64,000 nucleotides of DNA from Cryptomeria japonica (taxonomy: Eukaryota; Streptophyta; Pinopsida; Cupressales; Cupressaceae), in NCBI RefSeq assembly GCF_030272615.1, contig NC_081411.1, forward strand, positions 38,696,640 to 38,760,639. The letters run 5' to 3'. Of the stretch, positions 11,259-22,158 are shown in pieces (positions within the stretch are counted from its first letter, which is position 1; every line of letters begins with the position of its first letter). The position numbers and the translations under genes were made by a program. The notes under the pieces are model-generated. The model saw only the letters and a list, made by a program, of their open reading frames with translations. It searched no databases and was not told the DNA's origin.

Positions 11259-12057
11259 TGTTGGCATTGCACACTCCAATAAAAAATTGTAGGTGATTGA
11301 AGATATTTTTATTGATGGCAACATTACAATCATGTGATACCGACAGGCAGCAGCACCGACAGACTCTACACTGGGACACAGTTAACCAATGCCGAAAAAA
11401 TTGATCATCGACACCATGGCCGACAGGAATTTTGTTTAAATGTATTTTGTATTTAATTGTAAATTTTTTTGTAAGCCGACATGGCGAATTGTAATAAGAC
11501 TCATATAAGTATGAGATATTAGAGAGCATTTGATGATATGATAGGAAGTGGATATGGATGAAATATTTGTAGACCTAATGTGCGAATTGTAAGGCAGATT
11601 TTGGATAAGGGTTTATGATTATTACAGAGCTTAAACTGGCACTTAACCTAGCATAGTAGATGTTGATCTGAAGTAGTACATGACATTGGATTTGTATAAT
11701 CCATTTTTGTAAGTCAGTGAGACTTCATTTTGTAATTGAGCAGCGAGCTCTAGGCACTTGGCCTTCCTGCATGTGCAGACCCCTATTGTAAGTAGTAATA
11801 TTCTCTTATTGGCCAGTAAGTGAATATTGTGGGTCAGAAATCCCATCGAGGTTTTTTCCACACTGGGTTTCCTCATTAAAAATACTATGTTATGGTGTGT
11901 CTTCTATGTTGTGGTTATTGTTCTTATTTACTACATTATTTTTGGTTTACCGGTACATAGTTTTGAAATGCTTTTCATGTTATAAGTTAAGAAAATTCTT
12001 ATACCAGTCACATACTGATTCACCCCCCCCCTCTCAGTATCTTTGGGAATCCTAACA
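11259..12057 (+). repeat. B 3' LTR (799 bp)
   Basis: Starts TGTTGGCATTGCAC and ends CCTAACA. It aligns with 5359-6135 and carries about 20 extra bases (CAGCAGCACCGACAGACTC region, near 11346) absent from the 5' copy. Confidence 0.88.
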
Positions 12058-12062
12058 TCCAA

Positions 12063-12455
12063 TCCCAAGTTTTTGACAACACTTTCATAAATCAAGTTAA
12101 ATTGAGAACCACTATCTATGAGTGCATCAATTTTCACATTCTTAGCGATAACCCTTACATGAAAAAGTTCATTTCTCTTTGGATCTTCAGGAACACTATC
12201 AACTCGAGAAGTAGAAGCACAACTATCAAAAGAAACACAAGCAATGGGAACTTTACCTTTCAAACCCATTGTGGAAATCTTAGATTCATCCTTAGAATCT
12301 GAACCAAGATCGATGGCAACATTTGTGCTCTTCTCATTGCCTTTCTTTTTCTGATCCTTTTTCTGAGCCCACGTCGGTCTCAATTCAGGATGTAACTGCC
12401 AATAGTGTTCTTCGCTATGCTCATTCCTATCATAATGTGAGCATTTTAAAGTCAA
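12063..12455 (-). pseudogene. A zinc-finger region and aspartic protease, N-terminal half
   Basis: Begins CSHYDRNEHSEEHYWQLHPEL, an unusual C/H-rich stretch (C-x2-Y-x-R-x2-H-x3-H-C replaced in part) in the position of a zinc knuckle. It is followed by a Lys/Ser linker and the protease motif ALIDSGSQFNLIYESVV. The frame is cut after KNLGLD by element B. The last residues of the open frame (to 11931) come from B's LTR. Confidence 0.8.
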
Positions 12456-12462
12456 CTGAATA

Positions 12463-13300
12463 TCCTTAATTTTTGTAGTAGTTGTCTTCTATCCTTTAGA
12501 TGACTCTGCAACTTTGGATGACTTATGTACAAAGCTACCATGAAAAAACTTTTTATCAAAAGAACCCTTTCCTCCTACCTCTAAGTGTATGGCTTGGACA
12601 CAAATTTCGTCCAAGTTACTAGGACTCAAGACCAAAATCGAATGTCTAAGATATGAGTACAAACCACCTATGTACTTTAACAAAGTATCCTATGTATACA
12701 AAGGGACATCCAATGCAATAGACCTCTTCTTGAACTCATGGGTGTACTCTTGGACAAACTACCCTTTCCCTTGCCTAAAAATTTGCTAGTTCATCATGAA
12801 CTGTTGCATACGACCCAAGGGGTAGAATTGCTTCCTAAGAGCACCAACAAATTCTTACCAAGTCAAACTAACTCTACCATGTTGTGAGATTTTAGATTGA
12901 GTTCTACTCTCCCACCAAGTTAGAACGATACCTCCCAACCATAGGGTAGCCAACTAGACTCTAGAAGCATCATCAAGAAGACCTTGAACTCTACAATAAA
13001 CCTCTACTTATTGAACGTAATCGTCTAACTTCTCAGAATCCAATTCCCCATTATATTTAGGTAGTTCAAATTTAGCACCCAACTTAATTTTAGGCTTATA
13101 CACACCCTTAAAAGGATTTCTAGAAGAATGAGAAGAAGAAGGGGAAGAAGGAGGAGAAGGAGATGAAGGGAGATCTTCACCACCAGGTGGTTGTTTATCC
13201 TTCTTATCTTCATGATCTTCCTACTTTGACGAACCTTCTTAACGTACCTTTCCCTCTTTGTGCTCATTGAACAAGAAATCCACCTTTGTGCTCAGAGACA
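12463..13300 (-). pseudogene. A gag, capsid domain
   Basis: The minus strand near 13100-12490 reads KFELPKYNGELDSEKLDDYV, then LATLWLGGIVLTWWESRTQ, FVGALRKQFYPLGR, FVQEYTHEFKKRSIAL, and TLLKYIGGLYSYLRHSI. This is a clear retrotransposon Gag domain. Upstream is a Pro/Ser-rich leader. It is broken by at least six in-frame stops, nearly all TAG at places where the family has glutamine. Apart from these stops the frame is well kept. Confidence 0.8.
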
Positions 13301-13492
13301 TGAAAGATCATCGAAATTCCTACTCACTAATCTCCTCAAGTACCTCCATTTTAGACAAAACCTTCTTTAGAAATGTCCTTCATTTCCCGATTTCAAAATT
13401 GTATCCTTCAAGCTCACTTTAGCCTTGCAGGAGCTTGGATATTGTCAGCATTCAAAATCTGCAATACTAGTCAAACTAGCTCTGATCCCACT

Positions 13493-14436
13493 TGATCTAA
13501 TGTTAGGATATATGACTGTTGCATGTGAGATGTTGACTCTTACAACAATTAAATGAAGGTCTTGAAATTAAAATCATATTGCTTAAATAAACATAATAAT
13601 CAAATAGCGATAGATTGAACAGAAGAGAGAAAGAAAAGAGAGGACAAAACACAAGTTGATAACGAAATTCACCAAATGGCTACGTCTTAGAGTCCATCTC
13701 CAAAAGAGTGACCGATCTTGGATTATGCTCCAAAAAGAGGTTACAAGGTCTTCAACTGTTACAAAGTATCCTCATGTCTCCTCAGATGATAATGAATTAC
13801 AAATGTTCTTCTCTCTCAAGTACAACAAACTTAACTTCAAGCTCCCAATGCACAGAGAGAAACAATTCACTATCACAAGCTCTCCAAAAATCCTCTCACA
13901 CTTTTCTCACCATTCTCAAATCTCGAGTGTCTACTACAGTGCTCACAACTAACCCCTCATTTTATACACAAATTTTATCCAATATAGCTTAAAACCATAT
14001 GATTTGTAAAATCAACCATATCCCCCATTTACAACATATAAATCTTCTAAAATAAACTTCCCCCTTTAAAAAAAATGGCCCTTATAAATCCAGGCTCACA
14101 ATTAACAAATATTAAACTTGCCATTTTGTATCCCGAGATCCTCGGAGCCAGGCTGGTTGAGAGCAAGATGAAAGAAGTGGGGGGGTTGATGGTTCAAATA
14201 ACCTGATCCCCAATAGGGATTTATAAACTTAAAATAAAATCATTTCCCTTTATATAGCAACATAAATTTTGCAGCTTATTGGAGGAGAGTGAGATTTGCA
14301 AGAGAGTGATTACAATCCAACAAATTTTAATAGTTGGAACAAAATTCGCCAATGCACTGACCAAAACCCACATGGGTGCCACATTTTTAGAGCATCTAGA
14401 ACATTTAGTCTTTTCAGTGAAAATCCACCTGGATCA
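13493..14436 (-). repeat. A 5' LTR (944 bp)
   Basis: The partner of 3636-4575. On the minus strand it ends ...TAGATCA and is followed by AG and a primer-binding site TGGGATCAGAGC (13479-13490), one base different from the usual TGGTATCAGAGC. It is the promoter-side LTR of element A. Confidence 0.9.
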
Positions 14437-14441
14437 GTGAT

Positions 14442-15097
14442 AACACTTGATCCCATGTCTGACCATACTCCTTGGTATGACACCTCAATAAGTTTCCTAA
14501 GCTCCTATTAACCACTTCAGTCTGCCCATCTGTTTGTGGATGGTAGGCTGATCCAAAAGACAAGTTGGTGCTAAGCTTTTTCCAAAGTGTCTTCCAAAAA
14601 TGACTCTTGAAATTTGAGTCCCTATCTGAAACAATTCTCATGGGTAAATCATGTATCCTTATCACTTCCTTGAAGAACAAATGAGCTATATGACATGCAT
14701 CATGAGTAGTCTTGCAAGGTATAAATTGGGCCATCTTACTAAACTTGTCCACTATGACATAAATTCTGTCAAATCCCTACTTTGTCCTTGGTAAACCTAC
14801 TACAAAATCCATACTAATGCACTCCCAAGGTATATTTGGTATGGGAAGAGGTTGGTATAAACCAGCATTTGAAGAAGTGCACTTGACCTTTTGACAAACT
14901 ATACAAGTTTCCACATACTTTCTAACATCTTGATTCATCCTAGGCCAATAGTAATACCTTTGTACTAACTCTTGAGTCTTGTTGACTCCAAAATGACCAC
15001 TAAGACTACCATTATGCTTCTCTTGTTTGAGATTTTCTCTCATTGACCCTCTAGGCACACAAATTTGTCCTCCTCTAAAAAATAACCCATCTTGCAA
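14442..15097 (-). pseudogene. G1 integrase, zinc-binding and core domains
   Basis: 15097 to about 14800 reads HFGVNKTQELVQRYYYWPRM followed by CIVCQ, the HHCC zinc-binding module. After a stop at about 14777 the core continues with IVSDRDSNFKSHFW (second catalytic Asp) and AYHPQTDGQTEVVNRSL (catalytic Glu). The frame ends at WDQVL where element A is inserted. Removing A and one GTGAT copy joins it in frame to the segment at 3630. The open frame extends to 14414 only by reading into A's LTR. Confidence 0.85.
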
Positions 15098-15762
15098 GGT
15101 AAAATCTAAATACTCACTATAAAAAAGATTTTGATACTCTTTGCATACCTTGTAGGCATTTCTGAAGTCTTCATCCTCCTAGTATAGGTCTCTAAAACTA
15201 TCAACACCTATGCTTCTTAATTAAATTTTCTTGGATTGTCAAGAGTCTCCTACTCAATGCATCAACAACCTGGTTTAGTTGATCTTTTTTATGCTTTATT
15301 GTGACTGTGTAGGATTGCATATACTACCCACTTCATGTGTTTGTGACTAAGTTTGTCTTGTGATTTTATAAATCTTAAAGCTTGATTGTCTATGTAGACT
15401 ACAAATTCTTTAAGAAGGAGATAGTATCTCCACTTTCTCAAAGCTCGCACTAAAGCATATAACTCCAAGTCATATGAGGAGTATTTCCTCTTTGCATCAC
15501 TTGGCTTCTCACTATGGAAAGCTACTAGCCTTTCTTATTGACTTAGGAAAGCACCTACTGCAACATTGCTTGCATCACATTCCACTGTGAAAAGTTTCTC
15601 AAAACTAGGCAACACCAACACCGTTTGAGTGGCTATCTTTTCTTTCAAAGTTTCAAAACCTTTATTTTCTTGTTCATTCCACTGAAACTTTGTCTTCATT
15701 CCACCTCTAATAGTGTCCAACATTGGTGCATATATAACACTCAATTGCCTAATGAACTTCAT
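15098..15762 (-). pseudogene. G1 RNase H domain, degraded
   Basis: The part 15535-15762 reads NEQENKGFETLKEKI and then FTVECDASNVAVGAFLSQ, the tether and first strand of the Ty3/gypsy RNase H with its catalytic aspartate (CDAS). The rest up to the integrase is recognisable only in pieces and has many stops and frame shifts. Confidence 0.7.
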
Positions 15763-16660
15763 GTAATACTAAGCTAGTCCATGGAAGCTTCTCACCTCTA
15801 TTGCTGACTTAGGAGTAGGCCAATTTACTATGGCTTCAAAGTTGCTAGGATACATCTTGAGATTCCCATGTGACAACACAAACCTAAGGTAAACCAACTC
15901 CTTCTTAACAAATTCACACTTGTCCAAATTCATGGTTAGCTTCTCTTCATACAATCTTTGTGGCACAATTTGCAAATGATTAACATGATCTGCCCTATCC
16001 TTACTGAAAAATGAGAATATCATATAAATATACCACCACAAATTTACCTATGAATTCTTTCATCACCTCATTCATGAGCCTCATGAAGGTGCTTGGAGCA
16101 CTAGATAAGCCAAATGGCATTACAAGCCATTCATAAAGACCCTCTATTGTCTTGAATGTTGTTTTCCATTCATCACCCTCCTTAATCCTAATTTGGTGGT
16201 ATCCACTTTTAAGGTCAATCTTGGTAAATTATTTAGCTTCCCCTAAACAATCCATTAGGTCTTCTATTTTAGGAATTACAAACGTATATCTAATGGTGAT
16301 CCTATTTATAGCCCTAGAGTCAGTGCACAATCTCCAAGTACCACCTATCTTTTGGGATAAAATGGTAGGTAAAACACAAGGGCTAATGCTTTTCCTAATT
16401 AGGCCTTGGTCTAAAAGCTCTTGGATTTGCTTGGAAATCTCAACATTTTATTGGGGAGTCATCTTGTAATCCATCTTGTTAGGTAAGGATTCTCTGGGTA
16501 TAAAGTCTATTTGATGGCTTATGGCTCTTTTAGGAGGTAAGGTAGCTAGTTGTCCATCACTCACTATCCCTTTGAACTATTTCAATAGGTCTTGAACCTC
16601 TATTGGAAAATATGGATTTTCTTTCTTGTCTTCCTCTTTAGGCTTCATCACTAATGCAAA
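15763..16660 (-). pseudogene. G1 reverse transcriptase (inactive)
   Basis: On the minus strand the translation contains [42 protein letters not shown], and [17 protein letters not shown], the standard blocks of a Ty3/gypsy reverse transcriptase, broken by several stops. At 16021-16032 the catalytic box reads YLYD where the family has Y-x-D-D, so the first catalytic aspartate is a tyrosine. The thumb region continues to about 15770. Confidence 0.8.
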
Positions 16661-16696
16661 CCCTATACCTTCACCTTCCTCAAGTCTCTTTAGGAA

Positions 16697-17719
16697 CTAT
16701 TTTTCACTCACTAAGAGGACATTAGGACTGACTGCTCTCTTTTCACCTTCCTCAAGGATAGATTGAATCTTGAATGTGACTCCATCTTTCCTGAATGAAT
16801 ATGCATTCTTGGCTCCATCATAAATAGCTTTTCTATCAAATTTCCATGGTCTTCCCAATAGAAGATGGTATGCATCCATGGGTAGGACATCACATAACAC
16901 TTTGTCCTTATACCTCCCAATGGTGAAATCCACCCATGATTTCTCATTGACTAGGACATGTTGGCCTTTGTTCAACCAAGTGACACTATATGGGTTATTG
17001 TGAGGTATCCTTTGTAATTTAAGCTTATTCACTGCCTCTTCTGACACAATATTGTTTGTTGACCCTGAGTCAATGATCGCCTTGCAAAATTTTTCCATAA
17101 TCTTGCATTTGATCCTAAATAATGACCTCCTTTGGCTAGGCTCTTCTCTGATAGGTTCTTTTATCAAAGTTCTTCTTATCATCAAGTTGTCACCTACATC
17201 TGATTCTAAGGCAACCTTAGAAGTCTTGCTTCTTCTAGTCTCTTCTTGAAGATAATTCACTCTCGTTTCACTACTCTGTGATGATGATCTCCTCTCTGGA
17301 CACCTATATGTGGGATGACCAAGCTGAGTGCAATGGTAACACTTCATTGAGGCAAAATATGAGGAGCCTCTACCTTGTCCACTAGACCTTCCTCTAAAAC
17401 AACTGTTTGACCCCCTTACTCTATTGAATCCTCCTTTACTAGTGCCACTCTCTTGCTGCTCAATGAGTTTAGACTCACCTTGTATTCTTTTCTCTGAATT
17501 TCTTCCTCCAAAGCCTCCCCTATGGCCTCTATTTTCTTTACCTCTACCTCTACCCCTATTACTACTTGAATCATATTTTCTTTTCAGTTTTTCTTCCACT
17601 TTAAGGGAAAGTTGATAGCTTTGATGAACTATATTTTGGCTCATTAGACTGATTTTCTCTTTGATATTCCATCTTAGTCCATTTAGGTACCTATCTACCT
17701 TAAGAATTTCTTCTTCCAC
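16697..17719 (-). pseudogene. G1 gag C-terminus and aspartic protease
   Basis: The longest surviving open stretch of G1, 340 residues. It starts in the last capsid helices (VDRYLNGLRWNIKEKI) and then has a basic, glycine-rich segment. Next come one CCHC zinc knuckle, CYHCTQLGHPTYRCP, for RNA packaging, and the retropepsin-like protease with the catalytic IIDSGST motif. A second protease strand reads HLLLGRPW. The frame ends at a stop just before the RT linker. It is a useful stretch for family assignment because it has no internal stop. Confidence 0.85.
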
Positions 17720-18102
17720 CGCATGAGATCTAAGACTAAGTTTGGGAAACTCCTCTGTATAACCACTTACATCAAGGTCTTTTTATTTTTAGAATTTGTC
17801 TTTTTCTATGGATCTACACTTCATAGTAATTAGGGAGATAGGCTTCTTTGGTTTTTACTAACATCCCTTTCCAAGAAGAGATGGGAGTTTTACCTACTTT
17901 CTTCCTCTTGTCCTACACAAATTTCCACCATGTGAGAGTGTCTCCCTTCATCCTATACTTGGCCACTTTGACTCTTTGAGCTTTAGTTATGCCTTCACAT
18001 TCAAAGTGGTTATCCATACCCTCTATCCATTCTAGAACCACTTCTACTTTCATCTTACCAGTGAACAATGATAATCCTTCTAGTGATTTACCACTTAAGG
18101 CT
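17720..18102 (-). pseudogene. G1 gag, capsid-like domain
   Basis: Continues gag after element D. Visible motifs are LFTGKMKVEVVLEWIEGMDNHF, a typical opening of the retrotransposon Gag domain, and YRMKGDTLTWWKF, the tryptophan-rich segment seen in Ty3/gypsy capsids. Stops occur shortly downstream, for example near 17913 and in 17780-17880. The protein would form the virus-like particle shell in the cytoplasm. It is not intact here. Confidence 0.75.
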
Positions 18103-18106
18103 TTCA

Positions 18107-18129
18107 GGGTCAGTGCAAGAAGATGAGTC
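18107..18129 (+). repeat. D left terminal inverted repeat
   Basis: GGGTCAGTGCAAG then AAGATGAGTC. Its partner at the right end reads GGGTATGTGCAAG then CTAATGACTC on the minus strand. A perfect 22-bp palindrome follows at 18129-18150, with half-site CCACTTTTTGG. Confidence 0.75.
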
Positions 18130-18150
18130 CACTTTTTGGCCAAAAAGTGG

Positions 18151-18965
18151 AAGTGTTTTCCCTGTTTTTCAAATTTTGAAACACTTAGAGATTGAATCTT
18201 GTAAAAAGTCAATAATATAAAAGATAGCTCTCTGAGTGTAATTTTCAAATATGTAATTTATTTTAAGACCCACATAATAAAAAATAACTTTTTGAATGGA
18301 GTTCTAAACACTATGTTTTAAAAATCCCTGTTTCAGGACCATACCATGCATGTGTACGACCCACACTTTTTGACACAATTAAAATTATTTTCTCAAACCG
18401 TTTTGGGAAATGGTTTGTAACACACTGAAGATTGATGAGCATATTTTTCTGTATTTTGTTTTCAATTTGTTTTTTTAAATTAATTTTTTAATGGCCGTAA
18501 TTATCTTTTTAAAAATTTGACGTGTACGACCCACATAAGTTGATGTAAACTTAGCATTTTTTGAATTTTTTTTCTTTTAAATTGAAAAGAATTTTGTGTA
18601 GATTGATGACATATAATTTTTTTTTCAAAATTCATTAAAATTAAAAAGTTATTAAATTAAGAAAATTAGTTAATATTTCAAATTTATGAACCTGATTTAG
18701 TATAAATTAAATGAAAAATAGTTAAAATAATCAATTTTTAAATTAATTTACATATTTAGAATCTAGACATTATAATTTGAAATGGGTTTCAATTTTGTAT
18801 AAAAATTCTCTGATTAGAGGCACGTAAACTATTTCATTTCATCATATTTGTGCTTTCATTCATGGAGCTTTGAATTTGCAGGTTCATGTCTCAGGTGCGG
18901 CCATCCCAGGCCTATCCTGGGCCTAATCCCGAGGCAAGTGGCGGGTTGTGAATTCAAATTTTGCA
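18151..18965. other. D left non-coding region
   Basis: AT-rich sequence between the left terminus and the first repeat array. I see no domain-bearing frame. The palindrome-containing open frame 17913-18248 on the minus strand is G1 gag up to 18102 and D sequence beyond. Confidence 0.5.
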
Positions 18966-18968
18966 TAA

Positions 18969-19078
18969 CGGGCCCCCATTTTATAAACGGGGGCCCATTT
19001 CATTTTTTGCCCGTTGGATTTAAAAATGGGCCCCCATTTTAAATAACGGGGGCCCATTATTTAAATAACGGGGCCCTG
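18969..19078. repeat. D left subterminal GGGGGCCC array
   Basis: Five copies of a motif close to GGGGGCCCATTTT, in both orientations: CGGGCCCCCATTTT (18969), ACGGGGGCCCATTT (18986), ATGGGCCCCCATTTT (19026), AACGGGGGCCCATTA (19045), AACGGGGCCCTGTTT (19067). The array lies about 180 bp upstream of the transposase start and stands out sharply from the AT-rich surroundings. Subterminal repeats of this kind are commonly transposase-binding sites; here that is inference. Confidence 0.8.
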
Positions 19079-19258
19079 TTTCTAAATAACCGTTATTGTA
19101 AAAAAAAAGATAGATTGCATCGATTTGCCACACTATCATTGAAATCCATACTGGCAAAGATTGTTTACATCATTTGGCAGTACTTTTTAATATTTTTTAC
19201 ATGATTTTTTGAAGAACTCAGTAAAAAGATATTATTTTTTGAAGACGAGTTTGTAAAA

Positions 19259-22158
19259 ATGGGTTCTAAGCAACGTCAAAAAAAAAAAAAGAGGACAATG
19301 ACAGTGGATGAAATTCAAGCACAAAGAGAGAAGGAGGCAAAACACCAAAGAGATCGAAGATCACAACAACGACAATTGAATAACATTTTTGAAGCATCTA
19401 GTTCAGGGCCCATTGTAGATGAGACCATTGAAGACATCATGATGGATGCAAGAAATGTAGAACCACACACGGATATGACTGTTGATGCAAATGTTGATGT
19501 GGATGCGAATCCTGGTATGTTTTTAAATCCTGATGACTATGATGCCAATCAAATTGCTGATTTAAATGAAACTAGATATAAATTTCATACACCAATACGA
19601 AAAGAAATAAAAATTGAAAATATTACACCACCCTCTCTAAAAGAAAATGAATGTAATTTGTTTACTGCTGATAGCAGTGTGCTAGATAATCTTAATGGGT
19701 TAGTTTCTTGGAGACAAATCAGAACAAATGCAAACAGATTATATAAACAATTTTTCTATAATAAAAAGTTAGGATTCCAATGTCAATTAATGCTACAATT
19801 AATAAAAAAGTAAAAAATGCGTAAAGTCATGAAAAAAATAGGTATTTATGCAAAACCAAAAAGAAAAGATGAATCATATAAGAAAGTTGTATCTACTGTT
19901 GCCAGTGACATCGATTCTATAGGAAAAACAAGTTGATCTAAAGATAAGAATGCAACACGTAGAGTTATAACGACTGCTATAATTGACAAAATGATTGTTA
20001 GTAAAAGAATGTTAAGTGATATAAGTGGCTATTTGAACTTACATCGTAGAACCTTGGTAAGAGTGGCCAAAAGAAGAGACACAACTGAAATTGATCCACT
20101 AAACCATTGTTGGAGTTTTAGTGGTAGACTTCAAAGGTCGGACATGAAATTAAATGATGAAACTAAACAATTAATTACAAAATTTTGGCATGATAACACT
20201 AGAGTTTTATCAAATGCTAGAGATGTTTTAAAGTTAAGGGTGGGATCAAAAATTCGTGATGCTCATCCAAAACATCTTCTTGACATGACTCAAACTGAAT
20301 TCTTTAAAAAAATTAGTGATGAATCTGTGTTAATGAACTTACGAATTAGTCAAACATCATTTGAAAAATGCAAACCCTGGTATGTTAAAATCAATAAACA
20401 AAGAATATCTTGTTGTTGTAAAACTCATGTCCAGTTTCGTTACTATTATGATGTTTTTTGATATATTCGTTGTATGTTGCATGGTAATGATCTTGTGCAG
20501 GATTGTGGTGTTTATGTTCCACCTGAAACTATAAAAGATTTTATTGGAAATTTATTTTGTAAACCACCTAATGAACAATTATTTCTTTCCAGTTCATGCA
20601 TTTATGGTCTTTGCAATTTATGTGGGAACTATTCTTCGAGAGGTGAATGTTTGCATGAACATGTTTCATCTAAGTTTAGACAAAAAATGGTTGATGTTAG
20701 GAGATTTAAAAATATAGAATACCCTCTAAAGGATGGAAAGATGGGGAAACGTTTAGAATTGATTACAAAATAGAATAGTGTGAATGCATTTATTAGTGAG
20801 TTTAAAACTCATATTGATCCAAAATATGTGAAAAATTCCCAACATGCTCGATGGCTTGATGGATAGTTTCGCATATGCAAGAACACATTTCCAGTTGGAA
20901 CAATAGTATCAGTTGTGGATTTTGCAGAAAATTATACTCTAAAACCACAAGAGGAAACTCAATCACAATACTACAACTCAGTGCAAGTGGCCATATTTGT
21001 GCACATTATATATAGACATGACTATGACAGTACAAAAGATAACAGAAATTTTTTGAAGGAGTATCATTTCTATGTTAGTGATAATCGATTACACTCTTCA
21101 GAGTTTGTCCAACATTGCTTCGAGGTATTTTATGATAATCTTAAGGAAAGAGAAATTGACATGAAACAACATATGATATGGTCAGATAACCGCACTGGAC
21201 AATTCAAAAATGTAAGAATGTTTTATTGGCTATGCAAAGTTCACAGGATAACCAATGTCCAACATTTATGGAGTTTTTTTGAAGCGAGACATGGTAAGGG
21301 GGAACACGATGGAGCTGGTGCTTGTATAAAAAGAGCTCTTGCTAGAGAACAATTGAAATTTCTATTCGACATGATTGTAATACCATCATTGGATCAGCTA
21401 AATGGCATTCGTTTAAGAGTTCTAATTCAAACACATGGACTATATTCACAAGGCAACTTGCTTGCTTTTGTTAGTTTTGTGTTTTCGGAGATTGGGAATT
21501 TTGTGAGAATAAAGAATGGGTTGAAGAATGGCAACAAAGATCATTGACACCCATAGATGTAAATGATCTGCATGAAAGAACTGATGAAGATATGGATCAA
21601 ATGTTTGCATCAAATGACTATGATCGCATTTCAGATCTTATACAACAAGGTAAAATTATTTTTGAAATTTGTTTTGATTTATTAAATAGTACATAAATTT
21701 ATGAAATCTTACAATGTATATTTTTGTTTTTATTTCTCATTAAATATTAAAATAAAATTGTTTTGTGCACAGGACATGTCTATGCTGTTGTTGCACCAGA
21801 GGACAATGAAGAGGGGACAGAGTATTGGCTGGCTCGATGTGTAGAGCCAAAACATAAGCTAACTACTCCTCGAGTAGATGATGATGGTTATGACTATCCA
21901 ACAGGATCTATGGTTGTTGTTGGCACTTGGCTACGCAAATATCTAACAAGAAAGAATGGATTGCCTGCATTTGAAGATTATGAATTAGAGAAGAAGATTA
22001 TACATTACTCGCATTTGGTAGTGGCAACTAATATAAAATTGGATAGATATCGTGGTAGGCCTGCTAATAAACAATTATGGACTCTCTCTATGGAAGAGCA
22101 TGAGACAATTATAGATGCTTTGCACAAGAGAGAGGATACAGATGGTATAATGGAATGA
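19259..22158 (+). pseudogene. D gene 1: DDE transposase-like protein, two exons
   Basis: Starts MGSKQRQKKKKRTM with a basic N-terminus. A likely helix-turn-helix lies at about 19991-20090 (KRMLSDISGYLNLHRRTLVRVAKRRD region). A Cys-rich segment, CIYGLCNLCGNYSSRGECLHEH, is at 20597-20660. The probable catalytic core has VVDFAENYT (about 20915), IWSDNRTGQFKN (about 21180) and FFEARHGKGEHDGAGACIKR (about 21275-21340), giving a D, D and E or D candidate set. The first exon ends at 21649. A GT-AG intron (21650-21772) joins in frame to exon 2, GHVYAVVAPEDN to the stop at 22156-22158. Five in-frame stops (about 19811, 19934, 20459, 20771, 20862) and one frame shift near 21470 make it a pseudogene of about 925 codons. 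Confidence 0.75.

Larger units (their letters stand above)
5359..12057 (+). mobile_element. Element B: non-autonomous LTR element with a novel long ORF
   Basis: LTRs 5359-6135 and 11259-12057, flanked by TTCAA (5354-5358) and TCCAA (12058-12062), one mismatch. Primer-binding site TGGTATCAGAGC at 6138-6149; polypurine tract AAAGGGGGAGAT before the 3' LTR. The 5.1 kb interior codes for a coiled-coil/zinc-knuckle protein and a second, very long protein without RT, integrase or protease motifs. It is therefore a large retrotransposon derivative that needs helper enzymes. Removing it rejoins the protease frame of element A. Confidence 0.88.
3636..14436 (-). mobile_element. Element A: gag-protease-only Ty3-like LTR element
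   Basis: Flanked by perfect GTGAT duplications (3631-3635 and 14437-14441). LTRs are at 3636-4575 and 13493-14436. With the nested element B removed it is about 4.1 kb. The internal part encodes gag, an aspartic protease and a hydrophobic C-terminal segment. There is no room for, and no trace of, RT, RNase H or integrase, so it must have relied on another element's enzymes. Removing A restores the G1 integrase frame exactly, which makes the boundaries secure. Confidence 0.9.

Noticed and set aside
14277..14511. 71-codon plus-strand open frame near the A/G1 junction
   Set aside because: Crosses the LTR boundary of A into antisense G1 integrase; not a gene.
18129..18150. 22-bp palindrome as a transcription terminator
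   Set aside because: Bacterial-type terminators do not apply in a plant nuclear window; its place next to a transposon end explains it better.
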